Part shown: positions 16,963-25,904 of the stretch, one piece after another
How the letters are laid out: every line of letters starts with the position of its first letter
Numbering within the stretch: the stretch's first letter is position 1
Assembly: GCF_010730055.1 (NCBI RefSeq)
Contig: NZ_AP022575.1
Span: forward strand, 2,170,001-2,234,000
Direction of reading: 5' to 3'
Source of the DNA: Mycobacterium shinjukuense
GTDB taxonomy: Bacteria; Actinomycetota; Actinomycetes; Mycobacteriales; Mycobacteriaceae
DNA length: 64,000 nt
Made by a program: the position numbers and the translations under genes
The notes under the pieces: generated by a model
Seen by the model: the letters and a program-made list of their open reading frames with translations, nothing else
Database searches by the model: none
What the model was told of the DNA's origin: nothing

Positions 16963-18237
16963 ATGACCTACGATCAGCGGGTGGAATGGCAACCGCCGTC
17001 ACCTCGGGTGCAAGAGCTGATTCGCAAGGGCGCGTGGATGGCCCTTAACCCCCCGCGGGAATGGCTTGAAGAGTTTGATCGCGCCACGCTGGCCGCCTGC
17101 CCGCCGATCGCCCAGGATCCTGCCCTGGCGGCGGTGGTAACTCGGTCCAGCCGCGGCAATCTCGTTCACTTCGCCTCCTCCATCCTGCGCAATCCCGGCG
17201 CGCCGGTGCCGCCGAATCTCAGCCCCGAGACGCTGCGCATGGCCCGGGATCTGGTGCGCCGCGGCCTGGACGCGTCGGCGCTCGAGGTGTACCGCATCGG
17301 ACACAACGTGGCCTGGCGGCGCTGGACGGAAATCGCGTTTCAACTCACCTCCGACCCCAAGGAACTGCGCGAGCTGCTCGACGTGCCTTTTCGATCGGCC
17401 AACGAGTTCGTCGACGCCACGCTGGCCGGCATCGCCGCCCAGATGCAGTCCGAGTATGCAGACCTGACCCAAGATATCCGCGCCGAGCGCCGGAAAATCG
17501 TCGAGCTCATCCTCGACGCCGCACCCATCAGCCATCAACGCGCCCAAGCGCAGTTGGACTACGCCTTCGACCGCTCGCATACCGCCGCCATCCTGTGGTG
17601 CGACGAGGCCAACGACGACCCCGACCACCTTGACCGGGTAGCGGAGTCATTCGGCCAAGCCGTCGGATGCCCGCAGCCACTGGTCGTGGTGCCCAGCGCC
17701 GCGACGCGCTGGGTGTGGGTCAAAGACGTCGACGCCGTCGACCTGGAGAAGGTCGGGGACATGCTCGCCGACTCGCCACACACCCGGATCGCGATCGGCA
17801 CCACCCTGCCGGGAATCGACGGCTTCCGACGCAGCCACTTCGACGCGCTCACCACGCAGCGCATGGTGGCTCGGCTGCGGTCACCCCAACGGGTCGCCTT
17901 GTTCGCCGACGTTCAGCTGGTCGCGCTGCTCACCGAAAATCCCGACGGTGCAGACGATTTCATCCAGACCACCCTCGGGGATTTCGAGTCGGCCAGCTCG
18001 ACGTTGCACACGACGGTGCTGACCTACATCAGCGCGGAGTGCAACGCCTCGCGCGCGGCCAAGCTGCTCTTCACCCATCGCAACACGCTGCTGCACCGGC
18101 TGGAGACCGCTCAGCGGCTCCTCCCCCGCCCCCTCAGCGACACCACCGTCGAAGTTGCGGTGGCGATCCGAGCGCTGCAGTGGCGCGGCAAACAACACAG
18201 CGATCCCCCGCGCGCGCTTGCCGAGCAATACCGCTAG
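16963..18237 (+). CDS. PucR/CdaR-type transcriptional regulator
   Basis: A 424-residue regulator. The C-terminal ~65 residues are the PucR-type helix-turn-helix (TVLTYISAECNASRAAKLLFTHRNTLLHRLETAQRLL); the middle (about 150-330) resembles the degenerate GGDEF-like domain found in this family. The frame is open from TTG 16909, but ATG 16963 is the first good start and lacks an obvious ribosome-binding site, so it may be co-translated after speE, 54 bp upstream. M. tuberculosis has vapBC41 at this position instead. Ligand and targets unknown. Confidence 0.8.
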   Translation: MTYDQRVEWQPPSPRVQELIRKGAWMALNPPREWLEEFDRATLAACPPIAQDPALAAVVTRSSRGNLVHFASSILRNPGAPVPPNLSPETLRMARDLVRRGLDASALEVYRIGHNVAWRRWTEIAFQLTSDPKELRELLDVPFRSANEFVDATLAGIAAQMQSEYADLTQDIRAERRKIVELILDAAPISHQRAQAQLDYAFDRSHTAAILWCDEANDDPDHLDRVAESFGQAVGCPQPLVVVPSAATRWVWVKDVDAVDLEKVGDMLADSPHTRIAIGTTLPGIDGFRRSHFDALTTQRMVARLRSPQRVALFADVQLVALLTENPDGADDFIQTTLGDFESASSTLHTTVLTYISAECNASRAAKLLFTHRNTLLHRLETAQRLLPRPLSDTTVEVAVAIRALQWRGKQHSDPPRALAEQYR

Positions 18238-18259
18238 CACCCATCGGGCCGGTTGGTCA

Positions 18260-18279
18260 GGCCGGTTGGGCAACCGGCC
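18260..18279. terminator. Hairpin between convergent genes
   Basis: GGCCGGTTG (18260-18268) and CAACCGGCC (18271-18279) are perfect inverted repeats with almost no loop. They sit exactly between the stop of the PucR-type gene and the stop of yebC, so they can serve as a bidirectional terminator. There is no U-tract, as is usual in mycobacteria. Confidence 0.6.
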
Positions 18280-19035
18280 TCATTCCTCGTCGAGCGCCGC
18301 CAACACCTCGTCGGACACGTCGACGTTGGTCCACACGTTCTGCACGTCGTCGCTCTCCTCCAGCGCCTCTACCAGCTTGAAAACCTTTCGGGCGCCGTCG
18401 ATGTCGACGGGGACGCTGACCGAAGGCTGAAAGCTGGCCTCGGCCGACTCGTAGTCGATGCCGGCGTCCTGCAACGCGGTCCGCACCGCCACCAGGTCGC
18501 CGGGTTCGGAGATCACCTCGAAGCTGTCGCCGAGATCGTTGACTTCTTCGGCACCGGCATCCAGCACCGCCGTCAGGATGTCGTCTTCGGTCAATCCGTT
18601 CTTCTCCAGCGTGACCACGCCCTTGCGGGAGAACAAATAGGCCACCGAACCCGGGTCGGCCATGGTGCCGCCGTTACGCGTCATCGCCACCCGGACCTCG
18701 CTGGCGGCGCGGTTGCGGTTATCGGTCAGGCACTCGATCAGCACCGCCACCCCGTTGGGTGCGTAACCCTCGTAGATGATGGTTTGCCAGTCGGCGCCGC
18801 CGGCCTCTTCTCCCGCGCCGCGCTTGCGCGCCCGCTCGATGTTCTCGTTGGGCACCGAGCTCTTCTTCGCCTTCTGGATCGCGTCATAGAGCGTCGGGTT
18901 ACCGGCCGGGTCACCACCACCGACGCGCGCGGCGACCTCGATGTTCTTGATCAACCGGGCGAACATCTTGCCGCGGCGGGCGTCGATGACGGCCTTCTTG
19001 TGCTTGGTGGTGGCCCACTTGGAATGGCCGCTCAT
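18280..19035 (-). CDS. yebC: YebC/TACO1-family protein
   Basis: A 251-residue protein of the YebC family, starting MSGHSKWATTKHKKAVIDARRG and carrying GGDPAGNPTLYDAIQKAKKSSVPNENIERA. YebC proteins were annotated as regulators and are now also linked to ribosome function at proline-rich stretches; a cell full of proline- and glycine-rich proteins could need it (inference). ATG 19035 is unambiguous. It is the most distal gene of pdxS-tesB-pdxT-yebC, but a 279-bp gap with a PGRS fragment separates it from pdxT. Confidence 0.93.
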   Translation of the reverse strand: MSGHSKWATTKHKKAVIDARRGKMFARLIKNIEVAARVGGGDPAGNPTLYDAIQKAKKSSVPNENIERARKRGAGEEAGGADWQTIIYEGYAPNGVAVLIECLTDNRNRAASEVRVAMTRNGGTMADPGSVAYLFSRKGVVTLEKNGLTEDDILTAVLDAGAEEVNDLGDSFEVISEPGDLVAVRTALQDAGIDYESAEASFQPSVSVPVDIDGARKVFKLVEALEESDDVQNVWTNVDVSDEVLAALDEE

Positions 19036-19132
19036 CGCAGTGTCATACCTCTCCTGTCGCTCGTTCGCCAGACGAGTCTACGTGGCTGCCCGTGGACCCC
19101 GGTGAAGGTGACGGCCGGTTGGCCATGTCCAG

Positions 19133-19231
19133 TCACGGCGTTCCGTTTGTCCCTGGCGGGCCAAACTGGCCGGCCTTGCCACCGGTACCGCCGGCTCCGC
19201 CGTTGACACCGTTGCCGCCGTTGCCGCCGTC
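19133..19231 (-). pseudogene. PGRS coding fragment without a start
   Basis: In the gap between pdxT and yebC the minus strand reads DGGNGGNGVNGGAGGTGGKAGQ, then FGPPGTNGTP and a stop at 19133. This is the C-terminal end pattern of a PE_PGRS protein. No PE domain or start lies upstream: pdxT ends at 19315. I read it as a leftover or a piece moved by recombination. Just upstream, in another frame, PQRAVPEAFGPDYLAELR also looks protein-like but I cannot assign it. Confidence 0.6.
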
Positions 19232-19314
19232 GCGCCCGTAGCTCGGCCAAGTAATCGGGTCCGAACGCCTCGGGAACCGCCCGCTGCGGGCGATGACGGC
19301 GCGCCGGGGTGACG

Positions 19315-19911
19315 TCAGCGCCGGCCGTTGACCATGTCGACGAACAGCTGGTGGATCCGGCGGTCGCCGGTCATCTCCGGATGAAACGCCGTCGCCAGCA
19401 CCGCGCCCTGGCGCACCGCCACGATGTGGCCCGCGGTTCGGGCCAGCACCTGTACGCCGTCGCCGGCCCGCTCCACCCAGGGCGCCCGGATGAACACCGC
19501 CCGCACCGGCTCATCGAACCCGGCGAACGCGATATCGCCCTCGAACGAGTCGACCTGACGTCCAAAAGCGTTGCGCCGCACCGTCATATCGATAGCACGC
19601 AGCGGCAGCGCCGCGCGTCCGCCGGCACCGGCGTCCAGGATCTCACTGGCCAACAGGATCATGCCCGCACAGGCGCCGTAGGCCGGAAGCCCGTCGGCCA
19701 GCCGCGCCCGCAACGGTTCCAGCAAGTCACAGTCCCGCAGCAGGTGGCTCATCGTGGTGGATTCCCCGCCGGGAATCACCAACCCGTCCACCGCATCCAG
19801 CTCATCACGGCGCCGCACGGTCATCGGCGCGGCACCAGACTCGCGCAGTGCCGTCAGATGCTCCCTGGCGTCGCCCTGCAGCGCCAGCACACCCACCCTT
19901 GGAATGCTCAT
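19315..19911 (-). CDS. pdxT: PdxT, glutaminase subunit of PLP synthase
   Basis: A class-I glutamine amidotransferase of 198 residues that frees ammonia from glutamine and passes it to PdxS. The triad is visible: C81 (GACAGMILLA), H177 and E179 (AFHPEMTGD), plus the GGES block at 48-51. ATG 19911. It lies 7 bp downstream of tesB on the same strand. Called snoP (Rv2604c) in M. tuberculosis. Confidence 0.95.
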   Translation of the reverse strand: MSIPRVGVLALQGDAREHLTALRESGAAPMTVRRRDELDAVDGLVIPGGESTTMSHLLRDCDLLEPLRARLADGLPAYGACAGMILLASEILDAGAGGRAALPLRAIDMTVRRNAFGRQVDSFEGDIAFAGFDEPVRAVFIRAPWVERAGDGVQVLARTAGHIVAVRQGAVLATAFHPEMTGDRRIHQLFVDMVNGRR

Positions 19912-19918
19912 GGTCGGC

Positions 19919-20755
19919 TCACGACCGGTGTCCGCGTGTGAAGCGAGTCAGCCCCTCCTGCATCACCGCCGCCACCAACTCGCCTCGCCGGTTGAAGATC
20001 TTGCCCTGGGTGAGCGCACGACCACCGCAGGCCGACGGCGACGACTGGTCGTACAGCAGCCATTCGTCGGCCCGAAACACCCGCATGAACCACATCGCAT
20101 GATCCAGCGACGCCACCTGCAGCCGGTCCCGCACCTCGAGATGATTGACCTGCGCCGAGCCCAGCAACGTCAGGTCACTCATATACGCCAACGCGCAGAT
20201 GTGCAGCACCGGGTCATCGGGCAACCGATCGCGGTGGCGAAACCACACCTGCTGCTGGGAGGCCTTGCCGGGCAGACGTTGCAGCTCGTCTCGCGGCACC
20301 ATGCGCACGTCCCACTCCTCGAACTGCCGGAACCCGGCTTCGTCGAACACCCGCACCGACCGCAGGCCCGGCAGTTCGTCCGGCGGTGGTGCCACCGGCA
20401 TGACGTCCTGGTGGGTGATGCCGTCCTGCTCGGTTTGAAAAGACGCCGACATGCTGAAGATGGTCTGACCGTGCTGGACGGCGCTGACCCGCCTGGTGCA
20501 GAACGAACCGCCGTCCCGGAGTCGCTCGACGAGAAAGACCGTGGGCGCCTTGGCATCCCCGGGCCGCAGAAAGTAGCCGTGCAGCGAGTGGACCAGGTAG
20601 CGCGGGTCGACGGTGCGCACCGCTGACACCAGCGACTGGCCGGCCACATGTCCGCCAAAGGTGCGCTGCAGGAAACCCGATTCCGGGCTGAACACGCTGC
20701 CGCGGTAGATGTTGACCTCGAGTTGCTCGAGGTCAAGGATCTGCTCGATCGCCAC
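19919..20755 (-). CDS. tesB2: Acyl-CoA thioesterase II (TesB2-type)
   Basis: A double-hotdog thioesterase of 278 residues that hydrolyses acyl-CoA to free acid and CoA. The catalytic positions of E. coli TesB correspond here to D194 (YMSDLTLL), S217 in place of threonine (ASLDHAMWF) and Q266 (VMQEGLTR). The lid motif FGGHVAGQSLVSA is near the N-terminus. GTG 20755 lies 9 bp after the pdxS stop. Its place between pdxS and pdxT is conserved in mycobacteria, for unknown reasons. Confidence 0.92.
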   Translation of the reverse strand: MAIEQILDLEQLEVNIYRGSVFSPESGFLQRTFGGHVAGQSLVSAVRTVDPRYLVHSLHGYFLRPGDAKAPTVFLVERLRDGGSFCTRRVSAVQHGQTIFSMSASFQTEQDGITHQDVMPVAPPPDELPGLRSVRVFDEAGFRQFEEWDVRMVPRDELQRLPGKASQQQVWFRHRDRLPDDPVLHICALAYMSDLTLLGSAQVNHLEVRDRLQVASLDHAMWFMRVFRADEWLLYDQSSPSACGGRALTQGKIFNRRGELVAAVMQEGLTRFTRGHRS

Positions 20756-20764
20756 GAAACGTTC

Positions 20765-21697
20765 TTACCAACCGCGCCGAGCCAGCCGATGCGGCTGAGC
20801 GATCTCCTCCACGTTGATGCCCACCATCGCCTCGCCCAGCCCCCGCGACACCTTCGCCAGCACGTCCGGGTCGTCGTAGAAGGTGGTGGCCTTGACGATC
20901 GCCGCGGCCCGATGCTCGGGGGCACCGGACTTGAAGATGCCCGAGCCAACGAAGATGCCCTCCGCGCCCAGCTGCATCATCATCGCGGCGTCTGCGGGCG
21001 TGGCGATACCCCCAGCGGTGAACAGCGTGACCGGCAGCTTGCCGGCCCGGGCCACCTCGACGACGAGCTCGTAAGGCGCCTGCAATTCCTTTGCCGCGAC
21101 GAACAATTCGTCTTCAGACAGCGATGTCAGCCGGCGGATCTCGCCGGTGATGGCCCGCATATGGGTGGTCGCGTTGGAGACGTCACCGGTGCCGGCCTCG
21201 CCCTTGGACCGGATCATCGCGGCGCCCTCGCTGATGCGGCGCAGCGCCTCGCCGAGGTTGGTGGCCCCGCACACGAACGGCACGGTGAATTTCCACTTGT
21301 CGATGTGATGGGTGTAGTCGGCGGGCGTCAACACCTCGGACTCGTCGATGTAATCCACCCCAAGGCTCTGCAGGATCTGCGCCTCGACGAAATGCCCGAT
21401 GCGGACCTTGGCCATCACCGGGATGGTGACCGCGGCGATGATGCCCTCGATGATGTCGGGGTCGCTCATCCGCGACACCCCGCCCTGGGCCCGGATGTCG
21501 GCGGGCACCCGTTCCAGCGCCATCACCGCGACGGCACCGGCGCCCTCGGCGATGCGGGCCTGCTCGGGGGTGACGACGTCCATGATGACGCCGCCCTTAA
21601 GCATCTCGGCCATGCCACGCTTGACCCGGGCGGTGCCGGTCTGGCCGGAAGCCGGCCTACCCGACTGGGCCTCGTTTGACTGGGCGGCGGTGTCCAC
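20765..21697 (-). CDS. pdxS: PdxS, pyridoxal 5'-phosphate synthase lyase subunit
   Basis: A TIM-barrel enzyme that builds pyridoxal phosphate from ribose 5-phosphate, glyceraldehyde 3-phosphate and ammonia. 310 residues. Schiff-base lysine K97 in PVMAKVRIGHF; the second lysine in MIRSKGEAGTG; the phosphate loop GGIATPADA and FVGSGIFKS. GTG 21697 is chosen for its AAGGAG (21701-21706); the frame is open ten codons further. The N-terminal ~20 residues before GTARVKRGMAEML vary in the family. Divergent from the PPE gene. Confidence 0.95.
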   Translation of the reverse strand: MDTAAQSNEAQSGRPASGQTGTARVKRGMAEMLKGGVIMDVVTPEQARIAEGAGAVAVMALERVPADIRAQGGVSRMSDPDIIEGIIAAVTIPVMAKVRIGHFVEAQILQSLGVDYIDESEVLTPADYTHHIDKWKFTVPFVCGATNLGEALRRISEGAAMIRSKGEAGTGDVSNATTHMRAITGEIRRLTSLSEDELFVAAKELQAPYELVVEVARAGKLPVTLFTAGGIATPADAAMMMQLGAEGIFVGSGIFKSGAPEHRAAAIVKATTFYDDPDVLAKVSRGLGEAMVGINVEEIAQPHRLARRGW

Positions 21698-21917
21698 TGG
21701 TCTCCTTCGTTGCTTCGGTGCCGACACCAGTCTAGTGCTGACCTACAAACCAGCTTCCAGCTCTTGCGGTGATGAAGGCGCTGCTCGCGGCGGCGTCTTG
21801 GCCATCGCACCGGAAAAGTTTCTTGGAAACCTGATGGTCCTGCCGTTCGTGTCATAGGGTCTTGTGCTACCGGAGTGCGGCTTACCGAGAAAGGCGGACT
21901 GGGAAAGAAACATAGCG

Positions 21918-23711
21918 ATGAATTTCGCCGTGTTGCCCCCGGAAATGAATTCGGCGCGCATGTTCGCCGGTGCGGGCCTGGGCCCGCTGCTGGGCGCGGC
22001 GGCAGCCTGGGACGGGCTGGCCGAGCAGTTGCACGCCGCGGCGGCGTCGTTCACATCGGTGACCTCGGGGCTGACGGCCCAGGCGTGGCAGGGCCCGGCG
22101 TCGCTGTCGATGATGCGCACGGCCGGCCCTTATGCCGGATGGTTGAGCACGGCGGCCGGTCAGGCCGAGCAGGCGGCCACCCAGGCCCGGGTGGCGGCGA
22201 GCGCGTTCGAGGCGGCGCGGGCGGCCATCGTGCATCCGGCGATGGTCGCGGCCAACCGGATTCGGCTGGTGTCGCTGGTGGGCTCCAACGTGCTGGGCCA
22301 GAACGCCCCGGCGATCGCGGCCGCCGAAGCCGAATACGAGCAGATGTGGGCCCAGGACGTGGCCGCGTTGTGCGGCTATCATGCCGGCGCATCGGCGGCG
22401 GCCGCCCAGCTGGTGCCGTTCCACGAGGATTTTCAGCGGCTGCTGGGAACCCTGCCCGGCCGGTTGGCCAGCGCCTACGCCGCCGCGGGGCTGCCGGCAA
22501 TCAACGTGGATTTGACCACCGGCACTTTCAACGTGGGCAACGGAAACGTCGGCGTCAACAACATCGGCAATGGGAACATCGGCAACGGGAACATCGGCAA
22601 CGGAAACATCGGCGACCGCAACATCGGCGTCGGGAACACCGGCGTCGGCAACATCGGCATCGGCAACACCGGCAATTGGAATATCGGCATCGGCATCACC
22701 GGCAATGGACAGATCGGCTTCGGGAATCCCGGCGATGGCGACCTCGACGTCCTGGTGGTGGGGGACGGCGGCCCGGCGGTAACGGCGTTGGTCATGGGCG
22801 GCACCGACAGCCCGCTGCCGCTACCCAACGTCAGCCTGCTGGAGTATGCCGCGCAGCTCATCACCCCGTTCCATCCCGGGTATACCGCTCAGTTCCTGGA
22901 AACGCCATCGCAGTTTTTTCCATTCACCGGGCTGAACAGCCTCACCTTTGACGCCTCCGTGGCCCAGGGCGTCGCGAATCTGCACACCGCGATCATGGCG
23001 GAACTGGTGGCGGGAAACCAGATCGTCGTCTTCGGCACCTCCCAAAGCGCCACGATCGCCAGTCTCGAAATGCGCTATCTACAAACCCTGCCCGAAAACC
23101 TACGTCCGGGCATCGACGAGTTGTTCTTTACGTTGAGCGGCAATCCCAACCGGCCCGACGGCGGACTCTTCACGCGTTATAGCGCTCTCATACCGGGTTT
23201 GGCTTCCACGATCTATGGCGCGACGCCCGCCAACGCCTACCCGACCGTGGATTACGCGGGCCAATACGACGGCGTCAACGACTTCCCCAGATACCCGCTG
23301 AATTTCTTCGCGACCGCCAACGCGATCGCTGGCATCGTTTTCCTGCACTCCGGGCTCGTTGCCGTGCCGACCGATGTTGCGTCGGGTGTGATCCAGCCGG
23401 TGTCCTCGGCGGAAGTCCTGACCACCTACATCCTGATTCCCAGCGAGGATCTGCCGCTGCTGGTCCCGCTGCGCGCGATCCCCGTGCTGGGTGACCCGTT
23501 GGCCGACCTCATCGAGCCGGATTTGCGGGTGCTCGTCGAGCTCGGCTATGACCGCACCGCCTACCAAGATGTGCCAACCGGGTTTGGGCTGTTCCCGGAC
23601 GTCGATTGGGCCGCGGTCGGCGCCGAGCTGCAGCAGGGGACCCTGCAAGGCATCAACGACGCACTGTCCGGACTGGGGTTGCCGCCGCCGCCGGCTCTGC
23701 GCCTCCTTTGA
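21918..23711 (+). CDS. PPE protein with PE-PPE hydrolase domain (PPE42-like)
   Basis: A 597-residue PPE-MPTR protein. Residues 1-180 are the PPE domain (MNFAVLPPEMNSARMFAGAGLGPLL, with W-x-G in QAWQGPA). About 205-275 are pentapeptide-like repeats (NIGNGNIGNGN, NTGVGNIGIG). The rest is a PE-PPE alpha/beta-hydrolase domain with the nucleophile-elbow pattern G-x-S-x-S at about S375 (VVFGTSQSAT). Such domains act as esterases in several family members. Secretion needs a PE partner not found next to it. The stop abuts the NUDIX gene stop with no gap. Confidence 0.92.
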   Translation: MNFAVLPPEMNSARMFAGAGLGPLLGAAAAWDGLAEQLHAAAASFTSVTSGLTAQAWQGPASLSMMRTAGPYAGWLSTAAGQAEQAATQARVAASAFEAARAAIVHPAMVAANRIRLVSLVGSNVLGQNAPAIAAAEAEYEQMWAQDVAALCGYHAGASAAAAQLVPFHEDFQRLLGTLPGRLASAYAAAGLPAINVDLTTGTFNVGNGNVGVNNIGNGNIGNGNIGNGNIGDRNIGVGNTGVGNIGIGNTGNWNIGIGITGNGQIGFGNPGDGDLDVLVVGDGGPAVTALVMGGTDSPLPLPNVSLLEYAAQLITPFHPGYTAQFLETPSQFFPFTGLNSLTFDASVAQGVANLHTAIMAELVAGNQIVVFGTSQSATIASLEMRYLQTLPENLRPGIDELFFTLSGNPNRPDGGLFTRYSALIPGLASTIYGATPANAYPTVDYAGQYDGVNDFPRYPLNFFATANAIAGIVFLHSGLVAVPTDVASGVIQPVSSAEVLTTYILIPSEDLPLLVPLRAIPVLGDPLADLIEPDLRVLVELGYDRTAYQDVPTGFGLFPDVDWAAVGAELQQGTLQGINDALSGLGLPPPPALRLL

Positions 23712-24758
23712 TCAGCGGATCGCCAGCGGACCGCCGGCGTCCCGCGCAGCCTCGGCGCCGAGGGCACCGTCCGCCAGCCGGTTGGCCGCGGGCAGCAACT
23801 CGCTGAGTTGCAGCGGGTACACCAGCTCGCCAGCCGCCACCAGGTCCGCGATGTCGTCCGCGTCGCACCAGCGGGCGCCGTGGATGTAGCGGCGTTCCAG
23901 CTCGGTGCGCCCGTCGACCGCCGGCTGGAACCGGCGCGTGCGGTGCACCAGGTAGAACTCCTCGCTGTCGATCATCGAGCCGTTGAACTCGAAGACCTCG
24001 GCGCGTCGCCAGATCGGTCCGACCAGGTCTTCCGGCGCGACCCGCAGACCGGTTTCTTCGGCCAGCTCACGGGCGGCGGCCTGGGCCAACCGCTCGCCGC
24101 GGCGCACTTCGCCGCCCACGGTGAACCACCACTTCGGCGCGGTGCCGTCGGTGATCGCCGGATCCGAGCCGCACAGCAGCAGCACGGCGCCGCTCTCGTC
24201 GAGCAGCACCACCCGCGCCGAGGTGCGGTGGTTGAATCCACCCTGATCCCGGTGCGCCACCACCTGGGGCCGCTCGGCGATCTCGAAATAGCTTGGCAGC
24301 GTTGCGGTTCCACCAAGCCGGAACGCGCGGACCACGGGGCGTTCACCTAGCGCCCGAGCGTCCCGGACGGCGTCGTTGTGGAAGCGACGGGCCAACAGCA
24401 CCCGGGCTTCGGCGTCGGCCAATTCGGCGATCAGGGCCGTCGGCAGCGACCCCGGATCCACCATGGCCAGCGCGGCCGAGAGCTCGTTTTCGCGCGCCTC
24501 ACGCGCGTGCCGTGGCGCGCGCTCGGCCGCGTCGGCCAGGGCCGCCAACCGTCTGCCCTCGGACGCGCCGCCGTACGCGTCGACCGCGACCGCTCGGGCC
24601 ACCACCGCTCGCCGCGCCAGCGCGGCGTCCAACGCCTGCCAGGACAGGTCGTAGCGCACGTGGAGCCGGTTCAGCCGGTTGGCGGTCTGATAACCCCAGG
24701 CAGCGACGGCCATCAGCAGCACCAACAGCACCGCGACAACGACAACCGGCCAGGTCAC
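23712..24758 (-). CDS. NUDIX hydrolase with N-terminal membrane anchor (Rv2609c-like)
   Basis: A 348-residue protein. It opens with a membrane helix (VVVVAVLLVLLMAVAAWGY), followed by a helical LemA-like region (about 25-130), then a NUDIX domain with the full box G-x5-E-x7-REL-x-EE-x-GL (GGEVRRGERLAQAAARELAEETGL region). NUDIX enzymes split nucleoside-diphosphate-linked compounds. GTG 24758 overlaps the pimA stop by one base (TAGTG), making it the last gene of the PI/PIM operon; a role on a GDP- or CDP-linked lipid precursor is possible but unproven. Confidence 0.85.
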   Translation of the reverse strand: MTWPVVVVAVLLVLLMAVAAWGYQTANRLNRLHVRYDLSWQALDAALARRAVVARAVAVDAYGGASEGRRLAALADAAERAPRHAREARENELSAALAMVDPGSLPTALIAELADAEARVLLARRFHNDAVRDARALGERPVVRAFRLGGTATLPSYFEIAERPQVVAHRDQGGFNHRTSARVVLLDESGAVLLLCGSDPAITDGTAPKWWFTVGGEVRRGERLAQAAARELAEETGLRVAPEDLVGPIWRRAEVFEFNGSMIDSEEFYLVHRTRRFQPAVDGRTELERRYIHGARWCDADDIADLVAAGELVYPLQLSELLPAANRLADGALGAEAARDAGGPLAIR

Positions 24759-25894
24759 TAGCTAGCCACCTGAACCTTGCCACCCGAGCCGGCGACCGTC
24801 TCGTACACCCGCATGATCTGGGTGGCCACCACCGACCAGTCGTACCGGCGCACGGCTTCGCGGCCGGCCGTCACGTAGCGCTCCCGCAGCGTGTCGTCCT
24901 GCAGCACCGAAACCAGCGCATCACCCAACGCCGCCGCCTGCAGCTCCGGGGGGTCGACCGGCACCAGCCGACCCACCTCACCGTCGTGCAGCACCCGCCG
25001 GAACGCGTCCAGGTCGCTGGCCACCACCGCGGTGCCCGCGGCCATCGCCTCGACCAGCACGATGCCGAAACTTTCGCCGCCGGTGTTGGGTGCGCAGTAG
25101 ACGTCGGCGCTGCGCATCGCCGACGCCTTCCCGGCGTCGTCCACCTGGCCGAGAAAGCGGAGGTGGCGCTCCACGTTCCCGGCCTGGGCGCGCAGCTGCT
25201 GCTCGTCGCCGCGGCCGACGACCAGCAGCTGCACGTCGCCGAAGCGCTGCACCACCCTGGGCAGCGCGTCGAGCAGCACCGCCATGCCCTTGCGGGGCTC
25301 GTCGTAACGCCCCAGGAAAAGCACCGTCTTACCCGGCCGCGGGTAGCCGTCCAGCGGCGGCGCCGAGGCAAAGGCGTCCACGTCCACGCCGTTGGGAATC
25401 TCCACCGCGTCGGACCCCAGCGCCTCCATCTGCCAGCGCCGGGCCAGATCCGACACCGCGATCCGGCCGACGATCTTTTCGTGCATCGGTCGCAGGATGC
25501 CCTGAAAGACGGTCAGGGTCAGCGATTTGGTGGTCGAGGTGTGAAACGTCGCCACGATCGGGCCCTCGGCGATGTTCAGGGCCAGCATCGACAGGCTGGG
25601 CGCGTTGGGCTCGTGCAGGTGCAGCACGTCGAAATCGCCTTCGGCCAGCCACTTTTTGACCTTGCGATGGGTCGCCGGGCCGAACCGCAGCCGGGCCACC
25701 GAGCCGTTGTAGGGGATCGGCACGGCCTTGCCGGCCGAGACGACGTACTCCGGTAGAGAGGTGTGCGGCGACGCCGGCGCCAGCACGCCGACCTGGTGGC
25801 CGCGGGCGTGCATCACCTCGGCCAGCTGCAACACGTGCGCCTGCACCCCGCCGGGCACGTCGAACGAGTACGGGCAAATCATCCCGATGCGCAT
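24758..25894 (-). CDS. pimA: PimA, phosphatidylinositol alpha-mannosyltransferase
   Basis: The essential GT4 enzyme that transfers the first mannose from GDP-mannose to phosphatidylinositol at the cytoplasmic face. 378 residues, the same length as in M. tuberculosis. Visible: MRIGMICPYSFDVPGGVQAH start, H118 in ATFHTS, R196/K202 in LGRYDEPRKG, and E274-x7-E282 (GGESFGIVLVEAM) that hold the donor. ATG 25894 with GAGGGGCGG upstream, 10 bp after patA. The long open frame upstream is an artefact of patA. Confidence 0.97.
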   Translation of the reverse strand: MRIGMICPYSFDVPGGVQAHVLQLAEVMHARGHQVGVLAPASPHTSLPEYVVSAGKAVPIPYNGSVARLRFGPATHRKVKKWLAEGDFDVLHLHEPNAPSLSMLALNIAEGPIVATFHTSTTKSLTLTVFQGILRPMHEKIVGRIAVSDLARRWQMEALGSDAVEIPNGVDVDAFASAPPLDGYPRPGKTVLFLGRYDEPRKGMAVLLDALPRVVQRFGDVQLLVVGRGDEQQLRAQAGNVERHLRFLGQVDDAGKASAMRSADVYCAPNTGGESFGIVLVEAMAAGTAVVASDLDAFRRVLHDGEVGRLVPVDPPELQAAALGDALVSVLQDDTLRERYVTAGREAVRRYDWSVVATQIMRVYETVAGSGGKVQVAS

Positions 25895-25904
25895 CAGCCG
25901 CCCC

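Noticed and set aside
21818..21830. GTTTC-TTG-GAAAC palindrome in the pdxS/PPE gap
   Set aside because: Only a 5-bp stem; expected by chance in a 220-bp gap.
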